From Pseudanabaena sp. lw0831 (GTDB lineage Bacteria > Cyanobacteriota > Cyanobacteriia > Pseudanabaenales > Pseudanabaenaceae): 64,000 nucleotides of DNA. The DNA is taken from contig NZ_BBJB01000085.1 in NCBI RefSeq assembly GCF_016584665.1, positions 1 to 64,000 of the forward strand. Reading direction: 5' to 3'. This document shows positions 43,465 to 52,026 of the stretch, piece after piece (positions within the stretch are counted from its first letter, which is position 1; each line of letters begins with the position of its first letter). Made by a program: the position numbers and the translations under genes. The notes below the pieces were generated by a model. The model was not told where the DNA came from. It was given only the letters and a program-made list of their open reading frames with translations, and searched no databases.

Positions 43465-44106
43465 GTGATTACAAATGCTAGTAGCATTACCCTTGGCAAT
43501 CTCCGTCAAACCTTTGGCTTGAGACTCAACTCTAGCGATCGCTTTTTTGATGAATGGTTAAATGATGCACCGACTCTAACCGAAGCGGAACTACAAGGGC
43601 TAGATCGCCTCACTCGCAACTATACCTATCTCAGTCAAGAAGAACCACCCCTCGAAGAAATCGTTAAGCTTGTCGTGGTATCGCCATTGCTGGATTTGGC
43701 TGGTTTCTATCAGTTTCCTTTTTTGGTAAAAGCAGAAGTAAGTACCAATATCGAAGTTGCGGACGAAGCTAATGCTATGACGGTTCAAGGTCGAATTGAT
43801 ATTTTGGTCATCCAAGATAGTTTTTGGATTTTGGTAATCGAATCAAAGCCCGCAAGGCTAGACGTTACGGCGGGAATCCCCCAAGCACTTACTTATTTGT
43901 TGAGCGCTCCTAATTTACAATCAAGTTGCTATGGAATGGTTACGAATGGAAGAGAAGTATTGTTTTTGAAATGCGATCGCCACCAAAGTGTCCCTCAATA
44001 TACGCGATCTCATACTTATCGATTACTCGAAAACACAACGGAACGTGTTCAAGTTTTGCAGGGACTTAAACAAATTGGGGCTTATATTAGTGATTTGAGT
44101 GTTTAG
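43465..44106 (+). CDS. Nuclease-fold protein related to type I restriction HsdR N-terminus
   Basis: A 213-residue single-domain protein from GTG 43465. The core VQGRIDILVIQDSFWILVIESKPA matches a PD-(D/E)xK nuclease: Asp in GRID and ExK in IESK. LVVVSPLLDLAGFYQFPF precedes it, and QALTYLL and GMVTNGREVLFLK follow. These are features of the N-terminal domain of type I restriction R subunits, but the helicase part is absent. Stand-alone copies are frequent in cyanobacteria; their role is unknown. The gene stands directly before HIP1-bearing repeats and an attC-like site. Confidence 0.75.
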   Translation: MITNASSITLGNLRQTFGLRLNSSDRFFDEWLNDAPTLTEAELQGLDRLTRNYTYLSQEEPPLEEIVKLVVVSPLLDLAGFYQFPFLVKAEVSTNIEVADEANAMTVQGRIDILVIQDSFWILVIESKPARLDVTAGIPQALTYLLSAPNLQSSCYGMVTNGREVLFLKCDRHQSVPQYTRSHTYRLLENTTERVQVLQGLKQIGAYISDLSV

Positions 44107-44216
44107 GCGATCGCTATTACTGTAAGTTGTTATTTCTAGGCGATCGCATCAATATATCTATCTCTTAAAGGCGATCGCTATTACTATAAGTTGTGACTTC
44201 TAGGCGATCGCATCAA
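44106..44216. repeat. 47-base direct repeat with HIP1 cores (two copies; a third lies near 53.8 kb)
   Basis: Copies at 44106-44152 and 44170-44216 differ at only three positions. Each begins and ends with a GCGATCGC-containing block, with ATTACT(G/A)TAAGTTGT in between. A related arrangement occurs at 53761-53832. The repeats follow the stop of the nuclease-fold gene. Confidence 0.75.
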
Positions 44217-44265
44217 CTTCGTTTGATTTTTAAGTGAAGCGACGATCCATGGAATTAAACAATTA

Positions 44266-44351
44266 GTCTAACGGCTAAGTTGAGCGGCGACTAGTATCCT
44301 CTGCATCCCCACCGAGATCTCCTGTTCGTCCGCTCCAACGTGTTGTTATGC
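44266..44351 (+). other. attC-like site (integron cassette recombination site)
   Basis: The four boxes of an attC are recognisable in order: GTCTAAC (RYYYAAC type) at 44266, TTGAGCGG at 44280, its near complement CCGCTCCAA at 44330 with one unpaired extra base, and GTTATGC at 44345 (one change from GTTRRRY). The 86-base length fits. Orientation would place the nuclease-fold gene in the cassette ending here. No integrase gene is in the window. Confidence 0.45.
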
Positions 44352-44470
44352 CGCCGTCGCACTCACTATTTTTAGCAAACCTACCTTGGAATGTAAAGAA
44401 TTATTTCATTCCCGATCATGGCTTAGGGCTGTGTAATACTCGCTTTTATAGTCGTTTGGTATCAGCATTT

Positions 44471-44821
44471 ATGGAGTCTAAGTTTGAACGTACAGAGATT
44501 GTTCGAGTTAAGCTCCCTAACGGCAAGGAAGTGAAAATTGAAGCTAGGTTTCTTGGTGGTGAGGAGAATGTTTCAGCTAAAAAGATACTATTGCTTGATG
44601 ATATGACTGATGTGCTTGATGGAGTTGCCCTAGCAATAGCCGATTCACTGCAAAAAGTTCAGCCCACGAAAGCCACTGTCAAACTAGGCTTAGAAGTAGC
44701 AGTAGAATCCGGACAGCTGACAACACTAATCGTAAAGGGATCGGGGAAAGCCAATTTGGAAGTCACCTTGGAGTGGCAGAAGCGAGATATGCCAACTCCT
44801 AAGCAAATTCCACCAGCCTAA
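44471..44821 (+). CDS. Trypco1-domain protein (CU044_2847 family)
   Basis: A 116-residue protein, taken from ATG 44471 because the domain begins at once with ERTEIVRVKLPNGKEVKIEA and the upstream extension overlaps the attC-like site. The C-terminal block KATVKLGLEVAVESGQLTTL followed by ANLEVTLEW is the hallmark of the trypsin-co-occurring domain Trypco1. These proteins are encoded beside trypsin-like proteases in conflict systems and are thought to be their regulators or substrates. Here the protease gene starts 50 bases downstream on the same strand, fitting that pairing exactly. Confidence 0.85.
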   Translation: MESKFERTEIVRVKLPNGKEVKIEARFLGGEENVSAKKILLLDDMTDVLDGVALAIADSLQKVQPTKATVKLGLEVAVESGQLTTLIVKGSGKANLEVTLEWQKRDMPTPKQIPPA

Positions 44822-44871
44822 GTACTAATGGGTGCTCATATAATTCTTGAGTTTGACAGGATCTGAGTATA

Positions 44872-47800
44872 ATGAATCAACAGTTGTTGGAATTGCTACA
44901 TCAATGCACCGTTCGTTTGAGTACTCCACAAGAAGATGGAACTGGATTCTTCGTGGCACCTGGGACTATTCTTACTTGTGCTCATGTAGTTGAGACAAGA
45001 AGAGATGAACCAATTAGCATCTATTGGCAAGGGCAGAATTATACAGCTACAGCGGTTGAGGGGTTGCCAGAAGATACCAAACTACTTGATCTAGCTCTTT
45101 TAAGACTGACTACCGAGGTTTTCAACCATCCCTGCGTTTATCTTGATGAAGTTATTTATCTTAATGACGCATTGTACAGCTATGGCTACACGGACGATTA
45201 TCCTAATGGAGATCCAGCCACCTTTGAATTTGAGGGCAACACAGGAGATCAACCTCCCCTACTTAAATTTAAAGAAGGTCAAGTTCGTCCTGGGCTAAGT
45301 GGTTCTCCTTTGCTGAATCAGCGCACTGGTATGGTGTGTGGAGTTGTTAAAAAGACCCGTGATCGCAACACCGATCTGGGCGGGAGAGGAGTACCAATAT
45401 CTGCTGCCATTGCCCAATGGACTCATCTCGTAGAATTACAGCAAGAGTTCCACCAAAAAGATACACGCTGGAAAAACTTTTTATTAGAATTGAAATACCA
45501 AGGCATTCCTGAGAATATTCCCGAAAGTGGTGTTGTAGAGTTTGTTGGACGCGAAAAAGCCCTTTTTGATCTGCATCAACTTCTAGAGGAACACAATCAG
45601 GTAGCAATTAAAGCTGCTATTACAGGCATGGGTGGCGTAGGTAAAACTGAGCTTGCGATCCAGTATGCTCGGTGTCATTTACAAACCTATCAGGGTGGGG
45701 TTTGCTGGTTACAGGCACGTAATGAAGAGGATGTGGGGATTCAAATAGTAAACTTTGCCAAAGGGCTATTGAAGCTCAATCCTCGTGAAGATATAGATCT
45801 AATTAATCAAGTGCGGTTCTGTTGGCAAGAGTGGCTAGATGGAGAAGTATTGGTTGTTTTAGATGATGTCGTTGACTATCAGCAAATTCAGCCTTTTTTA
45901 CCTTCACACAAGCGGTTCAAAGTTCTAATCACTACAAGAAAACAATTGCAACCACCTATTGCTCTATTAGCCTTGGAACTTCTATCAGAGGAAGCATCTC
46001 TAGATTTATTGATTTCTCTAGTAGGGGAGACACGGATTCAAGAACAACTAGATGATGCCAAAAGGCTTTGTAGGTGGCTAGGCTACTTACCTTTGGGGTT
46101 GGAGCTAGTAGGGCGCTATTTGCTAAGAAATTCAGCTTTATCTTTAGCGAAAATTTTGTCTCGCCTAGAGAAAAAGCGGCTCAAACACCCAGCTTTCGAT
46201 AGCTCAAAAAAGATGACAGCCCAGATGACAGCCAAATTGGGCGTGACAGTCGCTTTTGATTTGACTTGGGAAGACTTGGACGAACAGGCACAGCAATTAG
46301 GCTGTCTATTGAGCTTGTTTGCCCTAGCCCCTATCCCTTGGTCACTAGTGGAGGATGTTGTAAAAATATCTGATTGGGAAATTGATCCAGATGATCTCAC
46401 GGAAGAGAGTAGAGACACTCTGGTGCTTTGGAATCTATTGCAGCATGTTGGCGAGGAAACTTACAAACTACATGAATTAATTCGGGATTTCTTTCGAGAA
46501 AAGTTAGAAGACCTTACTCAGGCTAGCAACTTTAAGCAATCTATTGCTAATTCAATGGCAACCTTAGCAAGGCATATTCCCGATACACCCAGTCGTCAGA
46601 TTACTCAATCAATAACCATAACAATTCCTCACCTAACTGAAATTACTGAGTCAATAGATTATACTCAGTTCGACGATACATTATATTGGCTTTTCGTTGG
46701 CTTAGCAAGGTTCTATAATGGTCAGGGCTTTTACACCCTTGTAGAAAAATGGTGTGAGCAAGGCTTATCTATTATTAGAAAACGGTTTAATACAGATAAG
46801 ATCACAAATACTGACTCAACTCTTAAGGAGGTAATCGCCGCTTTATGGCTGTTTCAAGGCAAGGCTTTACGAGTTAAAGGAGAATATAGTTTTGCTTTGG
46901 AAAAATATCAGCAGAGTATTAAAATACTACAAGATGGTCAAGAAAAAACGATGGTTGTGCGTGCTTTACGTGGGCAAGGTCACGTCTATCGCTTGCAAGG
47001 GAAGCATGAGGATTCTATACGCAGTTATGAGGAATCAAGAGGGCTAGCTGAAGTTATTAAATTTGACAAAGGAGTAGCAAGAGCGGCGTATGGTGTTGCT
47101 CGAATCTACCGATTGCGGGGAGAATTAGAGAAAGCTGCCTTACGCTATGAAGAAGCCAGAGTAGCCTTTGAAAAACTTGATCTACCTGTTGAAGAAGCTT
47201 GGGCGACGTTTGGGCTAGGAGAAGTACAACGAATGCGATGGATTCTCCAACAATCTTATGAGATGTACTCAGCTGCACTACAGCAATTCAAGGAGTTAGG
47301 ACATAGGGAAGGAGAGGCGTATGCTGCATGGGGAACTGGAGATACAAATAGACTACTAGGAGGAATTGAAGCAGAAAAGAGAAATCTTGAGACTGCATTA
47401 AAGTATCTTGAAACTGCCAAAAAAGACTACGAGCTATCCTTAGAAATTTGCCAGCAAATAGGTGACAGACGAAGCGAGGCATGGGCTGTACTTGGATTGG
47501 CAGAAGTTTCTAGGATGGAGGGTAAATATGAAGTTTCTGCTTCAGAAAAAGCGATTTCTAAATACCATGATGCACTGTCAAAGTACCAACATGTATTCTC
47601 TCTAGTTAGTTATCAAGAATGTGTAGAGGAAGCCCATGCACTCTTGGGAATTGCTGCTACTAAGCGGTTATTGAGCTTGCAGGGAATAATAAGTGATTCA
47701 GGCATGGAAATCAATGAAGCATGTGAGAAAGCAATTAATATTTACCAAGATCAAAACCGCAATATGAACTACTGTATCGTTGATGCTCTAATAGAGAGAG

Positions 47801-47964
47801 GTCTATACCACCTCATCCAATTAAATTGGGAACAAGCTCAGCTTGATTTGGAGCAAGCTGAAAAAATTTGCATCAATAATAATTACACTGAAGAAAAAGA
47901 TCTAATCAATAGAATAAAAAACCAAAAAGACAGCAGTGAGTTACATATTCTAAATTTCCCATGA
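44872..47964 (+). CDS. Trypsin-like protease / NB-ARC STAND ATPase / TPR protein
   Basis: A 1030-residue signal-transduction ATPase with a protease effector. Residues 1-195 are a trypsin-like domain with full triad: His38 in LTCAHVV, Asp73 in LLDLALL and Ser143 in GLSGSP. Residues about 220-480 are NB-ARC, with Walker A GMGGVGKT (252-259), Walker B VLVVLDDV (326-333), ITTR (353-356) and the GxP motif in LGYLPLGLEL. A winged-helix-like stretch follows, then a long TPR array (about 640-1000; for example ALRGQGHVYRLQGKHEDSI). By analogy with plant R-proteins, the repeats sense a trigger, the ATPase oligomerises and the protease is switched on. The Trypco1 gene upstream is the expected partner. 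Confidence 0.92.
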   Translation: MNQQLLELLHQCTVRLSTPQEDGTGFFVAPGTILTCAHVVETRRDEPISIYWQGQNYTATAVEGLPEDTKLLDLALLRLTTEVFNHPCVYLDEVIYLNDALYSYGYTDDYPNGDPATFEFEGNTGDQPPLLKFKEGQVRPGLSGSPLLNQRTGMVCGVVKKTRDRNTDLGGRGVPISAAIAQWTHLVELQQEFHQKDTRWKNFLLELKYQGIPENIPESGVVEFVGREKALFDLHQLLEEHNQVAIKAAITGMGGVGKTELAIQYARCHLQTYQGGVCWLQARNEEDVGIQIVNFAKGLLKLNPREDIDLINQVRFCWQEWLDGEVLVVLDDVVDYQQIQPFLPSHKRFKVLITTRKQLQPPIALLALELLSEEASLDLLISLVGETRIQEQLDDAKRLCRWLGYLPLGLELVGRYLLRNSALSLAKILSRLEKKRLKHPAFDSSKKMTAQMTAKLGVTVAFDLTWEDLDEQAQQLGCLLSLFALAPIPWSLVEDVVKISDWEIDPDDLTEESRDTLVLWNLLQHVGEETYKLHELIRDFFREKLEDLTQASNFKQSIANSMATLARHIPDTPSRQITQSITITIPHLTEITESIDYTQFDDTLYWLFVGLARFYNGQGFYTLVEKWCEQGLSIIRKRFNTDKITNTDSTLKEVIAALWLFQGKALRVKGEYSFALEKYQQSIKILQDGQEKTMVVRALRGQGHVYRLQGKHEDSIRSYEESRGLAEVIKFDKGVARAAYGVARIYRLRGELEKAALRYEEARVAFEKLDLPVEEAWATFGLGEVQRMRWILQQSYEMYSAALQQFKELGHREGEAYAAWGTGDTNRLLGGIEAEKRNLETALKYLETAKKDYELSLEICQQIGDRRSEAWAVLGLAEVSRMEGKYEVSASEKAISKYHDALSKYQHVFSLVSYQECVEEAHALLGIAATKRLLSLQGIISDSGMEINEACEKAINIYQDQNRNMNYCIVDALIERGLYHLIQLNWEQAQLDLEQAEKICINNNYTEEKDLINRIKNQKDSSELHILNFP

Positions 47965-47982
47965 GCAGTATGAATTTTGTCT

Positions 47983-49071
47983 TTAGATAGAAATTGCAAG
48001 TATTTCTTCTCTCAGGACTCTTATAAATTCGTGATTCTCTTCAGGTGTACCAACGGATACCCTGAGACAGAATTCATCTAATCCAGGTTTCATTCCAAAG
48101 TCTTGTACAAAAATATTTCTCTTTCTAAGAGCAGAAACTAAACTTTCTGAGGTAATTCCTAAGGGTTTAGTACTCAAAAATAAGAAGTTTGTAGCAGATG
48201 GATAAACACTAAATCCAAGAGTTGTTAGTTCATGAGCTAAACTTGTACGCTCTTGACAAATTTTTACAATATTTGAGTAGGCATATGACTTATCTTCTAA
48301 CGCCGCGATCGCTCCTGCTAATGCTAACTTGTTTACTGGAAACAACTGAGCACATCTGTACAAATAGTCTGAAATCTCCTCATTTGTAATTGCGTATCCT
48401 ACTCTAAGCCCTGCCAATCCAAAGCTCTTGGAAAGGCTTCTCAGAATAATGAGATTAGGATATTTCTCAATAAGATCTATTGCTGTTTCTTTGCAAAATT
48501 CATAGTAACACTCGTCAATAACCACAATACAATTTAAATGATTAAGAGCTGACAAAATTACATCTCGTGGAATTAGATTAGCGGTTGGATTATTAGGATT
48601 AGCAATAAATAAAACTTTAGTATTCACCGTAACTTTTTGTAGTAAAGCTTGAACATCTAAACCAAAATCGGCAGTTCTACTAATAAAAACTGGATTACCA
48701 CCCATCATCTGAGTAGCGTGCCAATAAACAAAAAAGGTTGGGACAGGTAATAAAACTTCTTCCCCAGGCTTAACAAAAATCTTGATAATTAGCTCAATCA
48801 AATCATCAGATCCATTTCCAATAACAATTTGCTCTTTTCTGACTCCCGTATAATGAGCCAATGATTCTCTTAGAGTCCCGCCAAGCACATCTGGATATCG
48901 GTTAATAGTACTGATAGCATCAGCGATCGCCTTAGTCACATGAGCAGAAGGGGGATATGGCAGTTCACCTTTATCTAAACGAATTGAGTTATTTCCCTTA
49001 ATTGCTCCAAGCTCTTTGGGACTAAGGGTTCTAATGTACTCATTGATTAGGTGATCGATTGGATTACTCAA
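47983..49071 (-). CDS. HisC-like PLP aminotransferase
   Basis: A fold-type I aminotransferase of the histidinol-phosphate aminotransferase family, about 362 residues. The PLP Lys is in RSLSKSFGLAGLRVGY. Other family motifs are YPDVLGGTLRESLA, VIGNGSDDLIELI, ANPNNPTAN and the C-terminal LRVSVGTPEEN. I take TTG 49071, which follows GGGGGTTTAAGTAC and the stop of the preceding gene by four bases. GTG 49110 would overlap that gene by 35 bases. It is the last gene of a five-gene operon with HAD, APH-kinase and HisD-like genes, so its substrate is probably not histidinol phosphate of primary metabolism. Confidence 0.88.
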   Translation of the reverse strand: MSNPIDHLINEYIRTLSPKELGAIKGNNSIRLDKGELPYPPSAHVTKAIADAISTINRYPDVLGGTLRESLAHYTGVRKEQIVIGNGSDDLIELIIKIFVKPGEEVLLPVPTFFVYWHATQMMGGNPVFISRTADFGLDVQALLQKVTVNTKVLFIANPNNPTANLIPRDVILSALNHLNCIVVIDECYYEFCKETAIDLIEKYPNLIILRSLSKSFGLAGLRVGYAITNEEISDYLYRCAQLFPVNKLALAGAIAALEDKSYAYSNIVKICQERTSLAHELTTLGFSVYPSATNFLFLSTKPLGITSESLVSALRKRNIFVQDFGMKPGLDEFCLRVSVGTPEENHEFIRVLREEILAISI

Positions 49072-49075
49072 GTAC

Positions 49076-50206
49076 TTAAACCCCCAACAAATTTGGTAAA
49101 TCAAGCACACTGCTCAAAATAACATTACAACCGCTATCTACTAACATCTTTTGTTGACTAGCGATCACCCTTCCATCTACACAACCTGTCAGTACCCCTA
49201 TTGATATACAATTAGAGCGTTTAGCCGCAACCACATCACTTGCAGCATCTCCAATATAGGCAACATAGCTACGATCAAGACTTTGAAATTCCTCGGTATA
49301 TAAGACTCGGACATCTTCATCAGGGTGAATTGCTTTAAGCAATACAAATGGATGAGGCTTGGCTAAAAGAACATGTTTGCTCAACTGTGAAGCTAATTCC
49401 TCAGCTTGCAGAACTTCGTCATATGTCGCAATCCGCGACTTCTCGAAGTAGTCCAACAGTCCTAACGCTAACATAGGATTAATCACTTCTGAGCGAGGTC
49501 TACCAGTTGCAATACCCAAGCTATACTTTCTCGACTCACACAATTTACTAAACATTTGCTTAAGCCCTGACAGGGTAACCACAGTGTCGTCATCAGGTAA
49601 GGAATAATCCCGTTTTCCTTCATACCATTCTTGAAAGTTGTGATAGCATAGCTTCCACAATTCTCCTTTAGGCTTCAGGTAATGCATGTCTGTGTTTAAA
49701 ATCGCTTTGGAAAATGGGTGGAGATATTCAACTACCGCAGTCCCAGTCAAAGATTCTGTTTCTTGCCAAAACCGCCCTATCAAAACATCACTATCCTTAA
49801 AGTTATAGGCTTGGTTGCTTAAAAGCCCTTTCAACTGTATCAATTGTTGCTCAATGGAAAGAGAATTGGTGTTGAGAAACGTGCTCCAAAATTCTGGTTG
49901 ATTCTCCTTCAGGCTGTGCAAAATACTAATCAAGTGTAAGGATAAAACAAAAAAAGTAAGATCCCAATTAGAATTCACCGCACGCTTTTTCAACTCATAG
50001 ATAAAATCACTAGAAATTACGTTTTTTCCCAGTAGAGCTAACTGATCTAAAAAGCTATCGCCTTCATCAAAATAGTTGTTCAATCCGATATAACTGTCAC
50101 TAGACAGTATTTCCCAAACAGTTAATCGGGCAGTATTCCAATACTTGTTTTCACTTGTTATTACACCATCCATATCAAAGATTAGTGTTGTGATATTCTC
50201 ATACAT
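49076..50206 (-). CDS. HAD-superfamily phosphatase
   Basis: A 376-residue haloacid dehalogenase-fold hydrolase. Motif I is FDMDGVIT with nucleophile Asp11 and acid Asp13. Motif II is GIATGRPRSE, the motif III Lys is in LLAKPHP, and motif IV is YIGDAASDVVAAK. A large helical cap of about 190 residues (30-220) lies between motifs I and II, far bigger than in phosphoglycolate phosphatases, which suggests a specialised substrate. The gene overlaps nothing and lies six bases after the kinase gene. In the operon it could remove the phosphate from an amino alcohol phosphate made by the HisC-like enzyme. Confidence 0.88.
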   Translation of the reverse strand: MYENITTLIFDMDGVITSENKYWNTARLTVWEILSSDSYIGLNNYFDEGDSFLDQLALLGKNVISSDFIYELKKRAVNSNWDLTFFVLSLHLISILHSLKENQPEFWSTFLNTNSLSIEQQLIQLKGLLSNQAYNFKDSDVLIGRFWQETESLTGTAVVEYLHPFSKAILNTDMHYLKPKGELWKLCYHNFQEWYEGKRDYSLPDDDTVVTLSGLKQMFSKLCESRKYSLGIATGRPRSEVINPMLALGLLDYFEKSRIATYDEVLQAEELASQLSKHVLLAKPHPFVLLKAIHPDEDVRVLYTEEFQSLDRSYVAYIGDAASDVVAAKRSNCISIGVLTGCVDGRVIASQQKMLVDSGCNVILSSVLDLPNLLGV

Positions 50207-50211
50207 ATAAA

Positions 50212-51456
50212 TTACAGATATTGTTTAGTGTAAGCAGCTAAATTTAATTCAGAATCAATAAAGCTTTTATTATTTTCCGGACTGGTACTTCCCATTTCTA
50301 TAGACATCGCTAAACCTAAAAGCGTAATTTCAGGTGGAAAAATTTCTGGGTCTATCAAATTTCTTGTTAAGAAAGGACAACAAAATAATGCAAGCTTTAA
50401 ATATTTTCTCCAATTACTCAACGACAAACCTCGAACATCCAATTCACCCAACAAGGGAGTAAGAACTCTTTGGAGTTTAGAGCGCAAAAATTCTACTCTG
50501 ACTGCTGAAGGAGTAAAATTATGATCTAAAATAACCTTGTCTTCTTGAATATCTAGCTTGATTAATAAAGTACTTACGATCTCTTGTGGGTAATACATCC
50601 AAGCAGCAAAAACATTATGAAAAAGAGGTTTGGCCAAGTCTAGAAAAGGTGAATGGCGACCTGCAAACGCTGGATCAAAGTAAATGAGTGACTGATTCAC
50701 CTGATCGATAAATATATTTCCGTTGTGGGCATCACCATGTCCAATGATTGTTGGGATATCTATCTTACCTGGCTCTAAGACCGTGATCGCCTGTTGCACC
50801 AAGTCACTAATGGAGTCATCAAACTTCACTCCATTAATAACCCACTTCAATTTGCATAACTGCTCAAATTTAATTTTATGTCCAGGCAGATAAATTTCTT
50901 TGTCTGTATAGAAGTTAGTAAATCTTCCTGCCGTCAGCCGATGAGAAAAAAGTTGGTGAATAGGTGCATCTTTGTCTTCACTTGCAGGAGAATAGCGTAA
51001 TGTTTTTAGGTAAATATTTAAAAGTTCATCATCTGCCTTTTTTTGAATTGAAATTAAAGAATTGATATCATTTGTCTCACCTAGCTCCATCTTACGAACA
51101 ATATCAAACAACGAAGGATCATCGATATATTCATAGATCAATAACTGCTTTCCCCACTCCGTCGAACTGTATATGGGTTGGATGACTGGATAACCGGACT
51201 CGGCTAAGATCCCAGAATTATAGTATTCGCTGATGATACTTTTAGGTTCAACATGTGTTTTAAAGAAAAGGCGCTGCCCACTCTCCGTGTTTAAAAAGCC
51301 GTTAAGTGAATTTAAGGAAACAGCAAGTGGACGAATTTGTATTCCAGTCACCTTAAAGGGTAAGTTAGCATTCAAAAACTTTTTTAGCAGATCATTAGCA
51401 ATCTGAATATTAGTGAACTGAAGCTCTTGAATTTTCTGCAACTCTTTATCAGACAT
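50212..51456 (-). CDS. APH-family small-molecule phosphotransferase
   Basis: A 414-residue kinase-fold enzyme of the aminoglycoside/choline/homoserine kinase group. The catalytic loop is GHGDAHNGNIFID (HGDxHxxN motif, with catalytic Asp), and the metal-binding segment is YFDPAFAGRHSPFLDLAK. The N-lobe is degenerate but contains LLIYEYIDDPSLF as the hinge. Such enzymes phosphorylate hydroxyl groups of small amino or sugar compounds. With a phosphatase gene next to it, the operon may install and later remove a phosphate, or the kinase may act on the final product. No resistance determinant is evident. Confidence 0.82.
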   Translation of the reverse strand: MSDKELQKIQELQFTNIQIANDLLKKFLNANLPFKVTGIQIRPLAVSLNSLNGFLNTESGQRLFFKTHVEPKSIISEYYNSGILAESGYPVIQPIYSSTEWGKQLLIYEYIDDPSLFDIVRKMELGETNDINSLISIQKKADDELLNIYLKTLRYSPASEDKDAPIHQLFSHRLTAGRFTNFYTDKEIYLPGHKIKFEQLCKLKWVINGVKFDDSISDLVQQAITVLEPGKIDIPTIIGHGDAHNGNIFIDQVNQSLIYFDPAFAGRHSPFLDLAKPLFHNVFAAWMYYPQEIVSTLLIKLDIQEDKVILDHNFTPSAVRVEFLRSKLQRVLTPLLGELDVRGLSLSNWRKYLKLALFCCPFLTRNLIDPEIFPPEITLLGLAMSIEMGSTSPENNKSFIDSELNLAAYTKQYL

Positions 51457-51518
51457 CTTTTCACTGAAGTTACTAAAGGGATAATTAACAGAATTCTAGC
51501 ATTTTTTATATGAGCAAC

Positions 51519-52010
51519 TCACTCCAAAGTGCCTGTATTAATTAGTATGCTTTTTAAGCATCTATAGGCTAACTGCATGTTGTCCCAAGCCAGTTCGTAC
51601 TTCTTCTGATTCCAATATGCATCAGCCACGTTTTTATACCCCTCTTCTGCCTTAAGAAAAAGATCGGTTGCTAGGGATATGGACTGTGCTTTTTGGGCAA
51701 CAATGGCAGCGCTGATCAAAGCAGCACTATATGCCTCCTTATTTCCTTCGTGCTCATAAATGCTAGCGGCTCCTTTGTAAGCTTCCACTACTTCCTGATA
51801 AAAATCAACGTTGTCTTGTAATCCTACACCAATTTTCATTAAGGCAGCAATAGTAAGATTTAGCCGGCCAACACTTTGGTAAAGTACAGCGGCTGCTTGA
51901 CATAGATGAATAACATCTCCAGCATTTCCCTGGTCAGCTAGTAATTCGTCGGCTTTTCTTAGTAAAATTTCAGCGGTTAATTCGGTCATTTCAACAGTTA
52001 ATTCCATCAT
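51519..52010 (-). CDS. TPR-like all-helical protein
   Basis: A 163-residue helical protein with about three TPR-like helix pairs: GDVIHLCQAAAVLYQSVGR, YQEVVEAYKGAASIYEHEG and LFLKAEEGYKNVADAYWNQK. It has no catalytic motif. Being inside the operon (17 bases after the HisD-like gene and 62 before the kinase gene), it may scaffold the enzymes or hold a carrier. The family name is not certain; tetratricopeptide resemblance rests on the spacing of Ala, Tyr and Leu residues. Confidence 0.7.
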   Translation of the reverse strand: MMELTVEMTELTAEILLRKADELLADQGNAGDVIHLCQAAAVLYQSVGRLNLTIAALMKIGVGLQDNVDFYQEVVEAYKGAASIYEHEGNKEAYSAALISAAIVAQKAQSISLATDLFLKAEEGYKNVADAYWNQKKYELAWDNMQLAYRCLKSILINTGTLE

Positions 52011-52026
52011 AAAGAAAATATATCGG

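Noticed and set aside
44348-44470. N-terminal extension of the Trypco1 ORF starting in the attC-like site
   Set aside because: The conserved domain starts at ATG 44471; the 41 upstream residues show no conserved pattern.
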